The notes beneath the pieces were generated by a model that saw only the letters and a list, made by a program, of their open reading frames with translations, was not told where the DNA came from and did no database searches. A DNA stretch of 64,000 nt from Leuconostoc litchii (lineage in GTDB: Bacteria > Bacillota > Bacilli > Lactobacillales > Lactobacillaceae): positions 963,630-1,027,629 of the forward strand of contig NZ_SDGY01000001.1 of assembly GCF_008107645.1 (NCBI RefSeq), given 5' to 3'. A program made the translations under genes and the position numbers. Shown here one piece after another: positions 52,855 through 61,937 of the stretch (the stretch's first letter is position 1; each line of letters opens with the position of its first letter).

Positions 52855-53644
52855 TGCCTTTCATAATTTCTGTATAGACCAGTTCTATACTACTTCGTGT
52901 ACGACTAAAATCATCGCTATCATCAAGCAATTGATGAACCGTTTTATATTCATCTTCTAATTTTTGCACTTTAACGGTTTTAGTGACATCATTATCTATA
53001 ATAAAAGCTGAATAACCAATGTACTGTTGAAACAATTTTTTAGGTTGATCAAAAGCTTTAACTTGGCCATCGTGAATAATTAAAAGTTTATCAGCCAATG
53101 CTTCAATTTCTTGTGCATAGTGTGTGACCATTATCACAGTTGTTTGATGTTCTTTGAAGTATACTTTTAATTTTTTAATTAGAGCTCGTCGACTTTCAAA
53201 ATCAAGTCCTGTAGTCATTTCATCCAAAAACAGTAAAGTTGGTTCTTGATAAAGGAGCATAATTAAACTCATTCGTTGCTTTTGTCCACCAGATAAATTT
53301 TTAAAATGCAGTGATAGTTGCGAATTAAAATCAAAAAAATTAATTAAGTCAAATAATTTTCTATCACTTTTGATGCGTGTATTCAATAAACCTTCAATAA
53401 CTTTTTGATTCGTCATTGTATCAACGTAATGTTGTTCCTGCATTAAAACACCTATGTCATGGGTATTTACTGCTATTTTCCCCTTATAAGCAACTAATCC
53501 TAAACAGCTATTAACCAAAGTCGATTTTCCTGAACCAGATTGACCCATAATCCCTATAATTTCACCTTTATTGATATTCAGCTTTGGCACAGTTAAGACA
53601 ACTTTATGACCATAAGAAACGCTTAAATTTTTGATTGCTAACAT
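52841..53644 (-). CDS. ABC transporter ATPase
   Basis: 267 residues. Walker A G-Q-S-G-S-G-K-S-T, signature L-S-G-G-Q-K-Q-R, Walker B L-L-F-L-D-E-M-T, H-loop V-T-H-Y-A. First gene of the ATPase-permease-LytTR-DUF3021 operon. GGAGGA ribosome-binding site. The ~60 residues after the ATPase core resemble the regulatory tails of export ATPases. Confidence 0.88.
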   Translation of the reverse strand: MLAIKNLSVSYGHKVVLTVPKLNINKGEIIGIMGQSGSGKSTLVNSCLGLVAYKGKIAVNTHDIGVLMQEQHYVDTMTNQKVIEGLLNTRIKSDRKLFDLINFFDFNSQLSLHFKNLSGGQKQRMSLIMLLYQEPTLLFLDEMTTGLDFESRRALIKKLKVYFKEHQTTVIMVTHYAQEIEALADKLLIIHDGQVKAFDQPKKLFQQYIGYSAFIIDNDVTKTVKVQKLEDEYKTVHQLLDDSDDFSRTRSSIELVYTEIMKGNVHG

Positions 53645-53689
53645 CTATATCATCCTCCAACATTTCCTAATTCTAGCAATTGAACCCAC

Positions 53690-53720
53690 AAAAAAAACCG
53701 CTTTTGTGATAAGCGGTTAG
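53690..53720 (-). terminator. Terminator of the purine permease gene
   Basis: Minus-strand AACCGCTT-ATCAC-AAAAGCGGTT with a run of seven T. Confidence 0.88.
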
Positions 53721-53750
53721 TTATAGATGATGAAACATAAGTATTTCGTC

Positions 53751-55199
53751 TTACACAAAAGCAAGTGCAATGAAATTAAGTAAGAAGAACGCTGATACAA
53801 TCAAGAGTACAGGGGAAACTTCTTTGAATTTTCCCAACGTAAACTTGACGATAATGAAGAAAATAAATCCAGCAGCGATACCATAAGAAATTGAGTAACT
53901 GAATGCCATAAATACCGAAGTGAAGAACGCTGGCAAAGCAACTTCTAATGATTCCCATGAAATCTTTTTAAATTCACCCATCATCATGATACCTACAAGA
54001 ATGAGCAATGGTGATGTCGCTGCTGTTGGGACAACACCAACAAATGGTGCAAATAAAATCATTAAAGCAAAACCAGCAGCTGTGACAATGTTCGCTAGAC
54101 CAGTACGGGCTCCAGCCGCAACACCTGAAGCTGATTCAATAAAGGTGGTCGTATTTGATGTACCCACAATACCTGCAAAAGCAGTTGTAAAGGTATCTAC
54201 AATTAAGGCACGATCCATCTTTGAATTAAAGCCAGTGCTATCATCAAATGCTTTCTGATCTTGCTTTGAAAATATACCTGTTTGGTTACCAATACCAATC
54301 AATGTACCGATTGCATCGAATAATCCACTTAGTCCCATTGCAAATATGGTAACTAGTGCTAATGAAGCATGGTGCCAATCACTAAATAAACTACCAATTC
54401 CTTGAGCTCCTAGTGACTGACCAAATACATGTCCTAATTCACCAAAAGCATGCCCAACAGAAGTACCTGCGCCAATATGTGTATTCGTAACGCCCATCGG
54501 AATGCCAATTAATGTCGTCACAATCAACGAAATAAGAAAAGCACCTGGTACACGTCGCAACACAAGTACCACCAAAATAATAAAACCTATCAAAGCTAAT
54601 AGCGGGCTTGAGGTATTGAACTTTGTTAATTCTGGCGTGACACCACCACCAGCTAGAATACTATTTAAGGCACCATGTAATTCACCAGTGAAAGGCTTGC
54701 CATTTAACGTAATAATATTTCCTGGATCCACAATAAAGTTAATAAAACCGGCATTTTTTAAGCCAATATATGTCACAAAAAGGCCTATTCCGCCACCAAT
54801 GGCCGCTTTCAATTCAGCCGGAATACCTTTCACAATCGCGCGACGACCATGTGTCAGTGTAATCACAATATCAACTACACCAACCAAGAAAACGATTGCT
54901 AATGCTTGTTGCCAAGTAAATCCAAAACCAAACACAATGGTATAGGTAAAATAAGCCTGCATACCAATACCTGGCGCTAATGCAAACGGTACATTTGCAA
55001 ACAATCCCATAAATAACGTACCAAAAACTGCCACTAAAATTGCAGCTAAAAATACAGCCTGTGTTGGAATACCAGTTTGTCCCAAAATTTGCGGATTTAA
55101 AAAGAAAATATACGCCATTGATACAAAGGTTGTAATCCCCGCAACAATTTCTCGACGAACTGTTGTTTTATTTTCTTTCAATTGAAATAACTTCTCCAT
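53751..55199 (-). CDS. NCS2-family purine permease (guanine/hypoxanthine type)
   Basis: 482 residues, about 12-14 hydrophobic segments. A-L-A-P-G-I-G-M-Q-A-Y-F-T and T-S-N-T-T-T-F-I-E-S-A-S-G-V-A-A-G-A-R-T-G match the AzgA/PbuG branch of NCS2, proton symporters for adenine, guanine or hypoxanthine. A guanine riboswitch in its leader supports guanine/hypoxanthine. TAGGAGAACGAG gives a good ribosome-binding site. Confidence 0.9.
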   Translation of the reverse strand: MEKLFQLKENKTTVRREIVAGITTFVSMAYIFFLNPQILGQTGIPTQAVFLAAILVAVFGTLFMGLFANVPFALAPGIGMQAYFTYTIVFGFGFTWQQALAIVFLVGVVDIVITLTHGRRAIVKGIPAELKAAIGGGIGLFVTYIGLKNAGFINFIVDPGNIITLNGKPFTGELHGALNSILAGGGVTPELTKFNTSSPLLALIGFIILVVLVLRRVPGAFLISLIVTTLIGIPMGVTNTHIGAGTSVGHAFGELGHVFGQSLGAQGIGSLFSDWHHASLALVTIFAMGLSGLFDAIGTLIGIGNQTGIFSKQDQKAFDDSTGFNSKMDRALIVDTFTTAFAGIVGTSNTTTFIESASGVAAGARTGLANIVTAAGFALMILFAPFVGVVPTAATSPLLILVGIMMMGEFKKISWESLEVALPAFFTSVFMAFSYSISYGIAAGFIFFIIVKFTLGKFKEVSPVLLIVSAFFLLNFIALAFV

Positions 55200-55264
55200 C
55201 TCGTTCTCCTATATTATACAGTGATGTAATACTGAAGCTTATTTAGATGAATATCATGGCAAAT

Positions 55265-55295
55265 AAAAAATTGATGCACAAACGGCTATCAATTT
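55265..55295 (-). terminator. Guanine riboswitch terminator
   Basis: Minus-strand AAATTGAT-AGCCGTTTGTGC-ATCAATTT plus TTTT. The TTGATAG of its 5' arm can instead pair with CTATCA of aptamer P1, forming the antiterminator. Confidence 0.85.
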
Positions 55296-55308
55296 AATCA
55301 AACGTTTA

Positions 55309-55367
55309 TGATAGTTCCAGCATGGGTGCTGGCTAGAAACAATCGACCATTATTCGATACTATATCA
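55309..55367 (-). promoter_or_regulatory. Guanine (purine) riboswitch
   Basis: Minus strand: P1 TGATA/TATCA; P2 ATCGA/TCGAT with loop ATAATGG; J2/3 TGTTTCTA; P3 CCAGC/GCTGG with loop ACCCAT, whose CC can kiss the GG of loop 2; J3/1 AACTAT. The base equivalent to C74 of the xpt riboswitch is C, specifying guanine/hypoxanthine. Ligand binding would end transcription before the permease gene. Confidence 0.87.
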
Positions 55368-55542
55368 GCTAAATTTACATAGAATAGTCTAGCATTGATA
55401 TGTGAAGATAACAAGGCTATATATTAATAAGTTATATAACTTTAAAATTTTTTATGAGAAAATACCCTAAAAGTATTGACGACTGCCAAAAAAATTGATA
55501 TTATATTATAGTCATCTGATACAGATAGATATTATTGACCAT

Positions 55543-55614
55543 GGCTCGTTGGTCAAGTGGCTAAGACGCTGCCCTTTCACGGCGGAATCGAGAGTTCGAT
55601 TCTCTCACGAGCTA
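55543..55614 (+). tRNA. tRNA-Glu (anticodon TTC)
   Basis: Acceptor GGCTCGT/ACGAGCT (first pair G-U), anticodon stem CTGCC/GGCGG with loop CTTTCAC giving TTC, T arm GAGAG-TTCGATT-CTCTC. Terminator 55616-55647 follows. Confidence 0.93.
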
Positions 55615-55615
55615 T

Positions 55616-55647
55616 AAAAAGTCGCAACTTTGGTTGCGGCTTTTTAT
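55616..55647 (+). terminator. Terminator of tRNA-Glu
   Basis: AAGTCGCAAC-TTT-GGTTGCGGCTTTTT hairpin. Confidence 0.85.
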
Positions 55648-56005
55648 GTTATCCCTCCGTAAAACGACATAAGGCTTAACACCAGTCTCGTCATAAATAT
55701 CATGGAATACCATAAAACCTTCATCTGCACCTAAAAGTCCGTGTAATCTCTTTTTGATAGATTTGATAATGGCATAAAAACTGTTTTTTTATCACGATTC
55801 GCTTCAACCAATATTTTTACTTTATCTGCTAATACAGCTTCTTGAATGGTAATTTTTAGCATAAGTAAACGATTTTCTGCCTCTTTAAAAACTTTACCAG
55901 TAGGAAAAAAATTTACTATTGATGCATTTTAGGAACAATCATTGGATGAATATATACTTTATCTAAATGGATCTCTGAAATAAACTTTTGTAATATAGCT
56001 AACAT
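55640..56005 (-). pseudogene. Broken gene of unknown function
   Basis: Three consecutive minus-strand frames read as one protein of about 120 residues: M-L-A-I-L-Q-K-F..., then (frameshift near 55920) F-F-P-T-G-K-V-F-K-E-A-E-N-R-L, then (indel in the A/T runs near 55775) I-I-K-S-I-K-K-R-L-H-G-L-L-G-A-D-E. I do not recognise the family. The segment runs into the tRNA-Glu terminator, so its original 3' end may be missing. Confidence 0.6.
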
Positions 56006-56089
56006 ATAGGGCTTATATTTATTACAGCTTATTCTTGAAATTATGGCTTAAGCGTTATTAAAGGTAGAGATTTATTATTACTCTGGACA

Positions 56090-56126
56090 AAAAACCTAGC
56101 GAAAATTAATTCGTTAGGTTTTTTAT
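56090..56126. terminator. Bidirectional terminator in the decayed region
   Basis: AAAAAACCTAGCG ... CGTTAGGTTTTTT hairpin (one G-U). No intact gene uses it now. Confidence 0.85.
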
Positions 56127-56210
56127 GCAAAATAAGGCATCAAAAACAAATTCCTACTCTAAAGTATTGCCCATTATAAATAGAGCAAGGAAAAAAATTA
56201 TGTAATTGCC

Positions 56211-56369
56211 TTATTTTTTTAACGCATAATCTATGATTTGATTTATGATTTTTTCTATATCTTTTTTAGAATGGTTATCTAATTGATTTAGTTTATTGAT
56301 TATGACTTCTTCATTTAGCGCATATTCTTTACTACTTTTTATCAATGATTCTACATCTGTATTTAATGC
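56211..56369 (-). pseudogene. Fragment of an unknown gene (C-terminal 52 codons)
   Basis: Minus-strand open frame ending at TAA 56213-56211 reads A-L-N-T-D-V-E-S-L-I ... I-I-D-Y-A-L-K-K. It is opened by a stop codon rather than a start, so the 5' part is gone. Charged and helical, family unknown; a terminator (56423-56456) lies just upstream. Confidence 0.5.
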
Positions 56370-56422
56370 TTAATTACCGAAAAAATATTTATAGCTATAA
56401 ATATTCAGATATTTAATAAATT

Positions 56423-56456
56423 TAAACCTTAATCAAATCTGATTAAGGTTTTTTGG
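56423..56456. terminator. Bidirectional terminator in the decayed region
   Basis: AAACCTTAATC-AAATCT-GATTAAGGTTTTTT, perfect 11-pair stem. Confidence 0.85.
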
Positions 56457-56586
56457 TATATATTATTAAATATATTCTACCAATAGTCCAAGTATAACAA
56501 TCCTATGTCAATGTCAAATAACTATATATTTCACAAATATTATTCGTTATAGTATTAATCATCAATTAAGATTGGATTTTTTACTT

Positions 56587-57528
56587 ATGAATAAAAAAGG
56601 TCTACTGCTAGTCAACCTAGGTACCCCCGATTCTCCTGAAACAGATGATGTCAAAACCTATTTGAAAGAATTTCTATCAGATAGTAACGTCATTCAAATG
56701 CCTAAACTCCTTTGGCAACCAATTCTCAGAGGTAAAATTTTACCAAAACGAGCGCCAAAATCAGCTCAGCTTTATCAAAAAATTTGGCGTAAAGATGGTT
56801 CGCCACTCATGGTTTATGCTCAAAAACAAACTGAACAAGTACAGCAACTAGTGCCTGACTGGATTGTTCGCTGTGCGATGACCTACAGAAAGCCAAATAT
56901 TGCTGAAACACTCCGAAAAATGCGCTTAGCTGGTGCTGATGATATTGTTGTCTTACCCTTATTTCCACAATATTCAGTAACATCAACACAATCAGTTATT
57001 GATCAGGTACATCAAACTGATCAAAGTATTAAGGTTATCCAATCGTTCTACGATGATGATGCTTATCTAGATTTATTGGCTAGAGACATTCGCGAAGCAT
57101 GGTCTAAGCATGATTACGATACACTAATCCTTAGTTACCATGGCATACCTGAATCATATGTTCGCCGTGGCGATCCTTACGTTGCTCACTGTACAGCAAC
57201 GACCCAAGGCGTGTTAGAGCGTATTGGGCCATTAACGACTAATAACACGCATCAAGTGTTTCAATCACGCTTTGGCCCAACAGAATGGGTTAAACCGTAC
57301 TTGAGTGACACGCTAATGTCATTACCCCGTCAAGGAAATAAACGGGTGCTAGTCTCAACTCCTGCATTCGTAGCTGATTGTTTAGAGACAATCGAAGAAA
57401 TTCATGTCGAAAATCAAGAAATTTTTAAACAGGCCGGTGGTGAAGTCTTTGACGTTGTAAAACCTTTCAACGATGACATTGCTTTTTCTAAATATCTTGT
57501 ATCTCTAGCACAACGATACTTTGATTAA
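56587..57528 (+). CDS. hemH: Ferrochelatase
   Basis: About 313 residues from the ATG at 56587; a TTG five codons earlier is the other choice. L-V-N-L-G-T-P at the start, the catalytic His in L-S-Y-H-G-I-P, and the Glu in A-D-C-L-E-T-I-E-E. It inserts iron into a porphyrin; in Firmicutes the substrate is usually coproporphyrin III. No other haem gene is in the window. Weak ribosome-binding site. It retains cysteines (R-C-A, H-C-T, D-C-L), unlike most neighbours. Confidence 0.9.
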   Translation: MNKKGLLLVNLGTPDSPETDDVKTYLKEFLSDSNVIQMPKLLWQPILRGKILPKRAPKSAQLYQKIWRKDGSPLMVYAQKQTEQVQQLVPDWIVRCAMTYRKPNIAETLRKMRLAGADDIVVLPLFPQYSVTSTQSVIDQVHQTDQSIKVIQSFYDDDAYLDLLARDIREAWSKHDYDTLILSYHGIPESYVRRGDPYVAHCTATTQGVLERIGPLTTNNTHQVFQSRFGPTEWVKPYLSDTLMSLPRQGNKRVLVSTPAFVADCLETIEEIHVENQEIFKQAGGEVFDVVKPFNDDIAFSKYLVSLAQRYFD

Positions 57529-57534
57529 AATGAA

Positions 57535-57571
57535 TAAAAAAAACGCAGTGAATATCATCGCGTTTTTTTTT
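57535..57571. terminator. Bidirectional terminator between hemH and yebC-like gene
   Basis: AAAACGCAGTG-AATAT-CATCGCGTTTT hairpin with long A and T flanks; one mismatch. Confidence 0.82.
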
Positions 57572-57575
57572 ACTA

Positions 57576-58292
57576 TTATAATTCGACGTTGTGATAAACT
57601 TGTTGTACATCTTCATCAGATTCCAAAACATCAACAAGTTTTTCAAATGTTTCCAAATCTTCACCAGTGAGTGTCATTTCTGACTGTGGCAACATATTGA
57701 TTTCCGTTGTTGAAAATTCAGTTATACCACTCGCGCGCAACGCAGCGATTGCTTGGTGCAAAGCAGTTGGTTCTGTATACACAACAACATGATCATCTTG
57801 TTGTTCGGCGTCACGAACATCAACTTCAGCTTCTAACAATGTTTCTAAAGTAGAATCAGCGTCATCCCCTTCAAAAACAATCACACCAGTTTCATCAAAC
57901 AAATAACTAACAGATCCTGAAGCACCATAGGTACCACCATTTTTATTAAAAGCAGTACGGACGTTTGTCGCTGTACGATTAACGTTTGATGTCAAAGTAT
58001 CTACAATAATTAGTGAGCCATTTGGCCCAAAACCTTCATAACGTCCCTCAATGAAAGTTTCATCTCCTGAGCCTTTTGCTTTTTCAATAGCACGCTCGAT
58101 GACATGCTTAGGAACTTGCGCTTGCTTAGCACGTTCGATAACGAATTTTAAAGTTGAGTTAGCTTCTGGATCAGGACTGCCACCTTGCTTCGCAGCAGCA
58201 TAAATTTCAATTCCGTATTTACTGTTAACCTTGGCAGCAGCACCATCTGTCTGCGCCTTTTTCATTTTAATGTTTTCCCATTTACGTCCCAT
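57576..58292 (-). CDS. YebC/YeeI-family protein
   Basis: 238 residues. The N-terminus M-G-R-K-W-E-N-I-K and [17 protein letters not shown] match the YeeI/YeeN branch of the YebC family rather than YebC1 (M-A-G-H-S-K-W). Long annotated as a transcriptional regulator; recent work assigns YebC-type proteins a role in translation of proline-rich stretches. AGAGGTGA ribosome-binding site. Single gene. Confidence 0.88.
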   Translation of the reverse strand: MGRKWENIKMKKAQTDGAAAKVNSKYGIEIYAAAKQGGSPDPEANSTLKFVIERAKQAQVPKHVIERAIEKAKGSGDETFIEGRYEGFGPNGSLIIVDTLTSNVNRTATNVRTAFNKNGGTYGASGSVSYLFDETGVIVFEGDDADSTLETLLEAEVDVRDAEQQDDHVVVYTEPTALHQAIAALRASGITEFSTTEINMLPQSEMTLTGEDLETFEKLVDVLESDEDVQQVYHNVEL

Positions 58293-58362
58293 GAGGTCAC
58301 CTCTTTTAATTTACATCTTTTATTATTATAACCAATTACGCTACTTTTGTACCACAAAATCG

Positions 58363-58896
58363 CTATTTCACAATACAATACTGACCAGGTTTCAAGTCAG
58401 CAATATGATAATCACCAATATGCGTTCGAATCAACCGCAATGTCGGTAAACCAACAGCAGCTGTCATACGTCGTACTTGTCGGTTACGTCCCTCTTTTAT
58501 TTTTAATTGTATAAAACTAGTAGGTTGATTCTTACGAATTCGAATTGGCTTTTCACGTGTCCATAACCATTTTGGATAAGGTATGCGTTTTACTTTTGCA
58601 GGTAATGTCATACCATCTTTAAGTTCAATACCTTGTTCTAACTGTTTGAGCTGCGCCTTGGTCGGGACACCTTCTACTTGAACAACATACGTCTTGTAAG
58701 CTTTGTTTTCAGGATCAGTTAATTCATGATTGAGCTTACCGCTATCTGTTAACAGCAGTAGCCCTTCACTATCCATATCCAACCGACCAGCAGCATATAC
58801 TCGAGGAATATCAATATAATCGGCTAAAGTTGCTCGCCCTTCACTGTCAGTAAATTTTGTTAAAACATTGTACGGTTTGTTAAATAGTACAATCAT
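58363..58896 (-). CDS. RluE/RsuA-type rRNA pseudouridine synthase
   Basis: 177 residues, no S4 domain. N-terminus I-V-L-F-N-K-P-Y-N-V-L-T-K-F, catalytic Asp in A-G-R-L-D-M-D-S-E-G, and E-G-R-N-R-Q-V-R-R-M. The short form matches RluE, which modifies 23S rRNA near the peptidyl transferase centre (U2457 in E. coli). AAGGAC ribosome-binding site. Confidence 0.88.
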   Translation of the reverse strand: MIVLFNKPYNVLTKFTDSEGRATLADYIDIPRVYAAGRLDMDSEGLLLLTDSGKLNHELTDPENKAYKTYVVQVEGVPTKAQLKQLEQGIELKDGMTLPAKVKRIPYPKWLWTREKPIRIRKNQPTSFIQLKIKEGRNRQVRRMTAAVGLPTLRLIRTHIGDYHIADLKPGQYCIVK

Positions 58897-58922
58897 GTTT
58901 TTTAATTACGTCCTTTTCACTG

Positions 58923-58957
58923 TAAAAAAATAAGCAAACCGCATATGATTTGCTTCA
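58923..58957 (-). terminator. Terminator of tRNA-Thr
   Basis: Minus-strand AAGCAAA ... TTTGCTT followed by ATTTTTTT. Confidence 0.8.
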
Positions 58958-58974
58958 CATTATACCAATAATAG

Positions 58975-59047
58975 TGCCGACGAGAGGAATCGAACCTCCG
59001 ACCCCAGGTTTACGATACCCGTGCTCTACCAACTGAGCTACGTCGGC
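58975..59047 (-). tRNA. tRNA-Thr (anticodon CGT)
   Basis: Minus-strand acceptor GCCGACG/CGTCGGC, anticodon loop ATCGTAA giving CGT (codon ACG), T loop TTCGATT. Only four bases separate it from tRNA-Asn, so they are probably one transcript. Confidence 0.93.
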
Positions 59048-59051
59048 GAAA

Positions 59052-59124
59052 CTCCGACTGCCGGGCTCGAACCGGCGACAACCTGATTAACAGTCAGGTG
59101 CTCTACCAACTGAGCTAAGTCGGA
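59052..59124 (-). tRNA. tRNA-Asn (anticodon GTT), copy A
   Basis: Acceptor TCCGACT/AGTCGGA, anticodon loop CTGTTAA (GTT), T stem GCCGG/CCGGC. Upstream 24 bases are shared with copy B, including a TATAGT -10 box. Confidence 0.94.
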
Positions 59125-59191
59125 ATAATATTGCTAACACAACTATATTATTATCCCATGTGACAAAAAATATGTCAACAGTTTATTGTAT

Positions 59192-59219
59192 AAAAAAAAG
59201 CAAATCATAATGATTTACT
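59192..59219 (-). terminator. Terminator of tRNA-Asn copy B
   Basis: Minus-strand GTAAATCAT-T-ATGATTTGC followed by TTTTTTTT; separates the two tRNA-Asn units. Confidence 0.8.
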
Positions 59220-59229
59220 TCCTATAAAA

Positions 59230-59302
59230 CTCCGACTGTCGGGCTCGAACCGACGACAACCTGATTAACAGTCAGGTGCTCTACCAACTGAGCTAAGTCG
59301 GA
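59230..59302 (-). tRNA. tRNA-Asn (anticodon GTT), copy B
   Basis: Identical to copy A except for one T-stem pair, G-T-CGG/CCG-A-C instead of G-C-CGG/CCG-G-C, a compensated change. Lies 77 bases downstream of lysS with its own -10 box. Confidence 0.94.
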
Positions 59303-59378
59303 ATAATGTTGCTAACACAACTATATCAGTATACCTAATTATGCAGCAACTTGTCAATACTTTATTTAATAAATATAA

Positions 59379-60866
<1,488 letters not shown>

Positions 60867-60953
60867 TTATATAAAATCCTTCCCTATTACGTGCTTTTTA
60901 AATGCACGCCTACTAACTAAATATGATACCAAAAATTAAAAATAATCTCAAAG

Positions 60954-61847
60954 TCACTCGTTATTTTTTTCAATTTGTTTTAAAATATCAGTCAAATCAT
61001 CTTCTGTGAAAAAGTAACGCTTTCCCGAGAACTTTCCCACAATTTCTGCACCATGATCTTCTTCAATCATCGCTTTTACTTCTTCTGCTGGTAAAGTAAG
61101 CAACATTTTCGCATAGGCTTCCTTAGAAGGTTCAGCAGCTAAACCAATACCCGCTGTCTGCAAAATTTCAATTTCCCCTTTTCCAAAAATTTCTTCAAGT
61201 ATTTCTAATGGTGTATAACCTGTGTGAATCATTTCTGACAATGATTTCATTCTTTTAAGAGATGACTCTAGCTGATCAATCGACTCATCAGTGGCACCTG
61301 GCAATGCTTGTACCAAAAAGCCACCTGCTTCAGCGACTGTGTCGTCCGTATTCATATTTACGGCAACGCCAATCACCGATGGTGTTTGTTCTGATTGCGC
61401 CAAGTAGTAAGTGAAGTCGTCACCTATTTCTCCGCTAATAAGTTGGCTTTGTCCAATGTACGGATCAGAATATGGTGCAAATTTGGTAACCTGTAAAAAG
61501 CCACTTTTTCCAACAGCTTTTGCGACATCAAGATGTCCTTCACTGTTCAATAATGATTCAAGATCTGGATTAGTAACATATCCTCGCACACTGCCTTTAG
61601 CATCAGCTTCTACCACTACATTGCCAATGGGTCCACGTCCATTGATTTTCGTAGATAGGGTTTCTTCACCCTTTAAAACTGCTTGTGCCGTAAGTGTTGT
61701 CGCTAATAATCCACGCCCCAAAACTACTGCCGCTATTCGTGATGTTTCATGAATCTGAGCCGCTTGATGAACTAATCCTGTCCCATTCACAGCAAAAGCT
61801 CGAAAATATTTATTCTTGGTAATTGCTTTAATAAATTGATCTGCCAT
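60954..61847 (-). CDS. hslO: Hsp33-family chaperonin without the redox-switch cysteines
   Basis: 297 residues. N-terminal chaperone domain is clear (G-R-G-L-L-A-T-T-L, K-I-N-G-R-G-P-I-G, V-T-K-F, Y-S-G-I-class motifs such as S-G-E-I-G-D-D-F-T-Y-Y-L-A-Q-S-E-Q-T-P-S). The C-terminal zinc switch usually reads CxC ... CxxC; here it reads G-L-A-A-E-P-S-K-E and G-K-F-S-G-K-R-Y. All four cysteines are gone and none exists elsewhere. Classic oxidation-driven activation is impossible, so activity must be constitutive or respond to unfolding. Located between ftsH and lysS as in many lactobacilli. Confidence 0.93.
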   Translation of the reverse strand: MADQFIKAITKNKYFRAFAVNGTGLVHQAAQIHETSRIAAVVLGRGLLATTLTAQAVLKGEETLSTKINGRGPIGNVVVEADAKGSVRGYVTNPDLESLLNSEGHLDVAKAVGKSGFLQVTKFAPYSDPYIGQSQLISGEIGDDFTYYLAQSEQTPSVIGVAVNMNTDDTVAEAGGFLVQALPGATDESIDQLESSLKRMKSLSEMIHTGYTPLEILEEIFGKGEIEILQTAGIGLAAEPSKEAYAKMLLTLPAEEVKAMIEEDHGAEIVGKFSGKRYFFTEDDLTDILKQIEKNNE

Positions 61848-61900
61848 ATTTATCCTATACTTTATTAATTTCTATTATTTATTTTGAACTAAATGCCGAT

Positions 61901-61934
61901 AAAAAATAAAAAGTTGACGTTACCGTCAACTTCT
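61901..61934 (-). terminator. Terminator of ftsH
   Basis: Minus-strand AAGTTGACG-GTAA-CGTCAACTT followed by TTTATTTTTT, between ftsH and hslO. Confidence 0.88.
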
Positions 61935-61937
61935 ATT

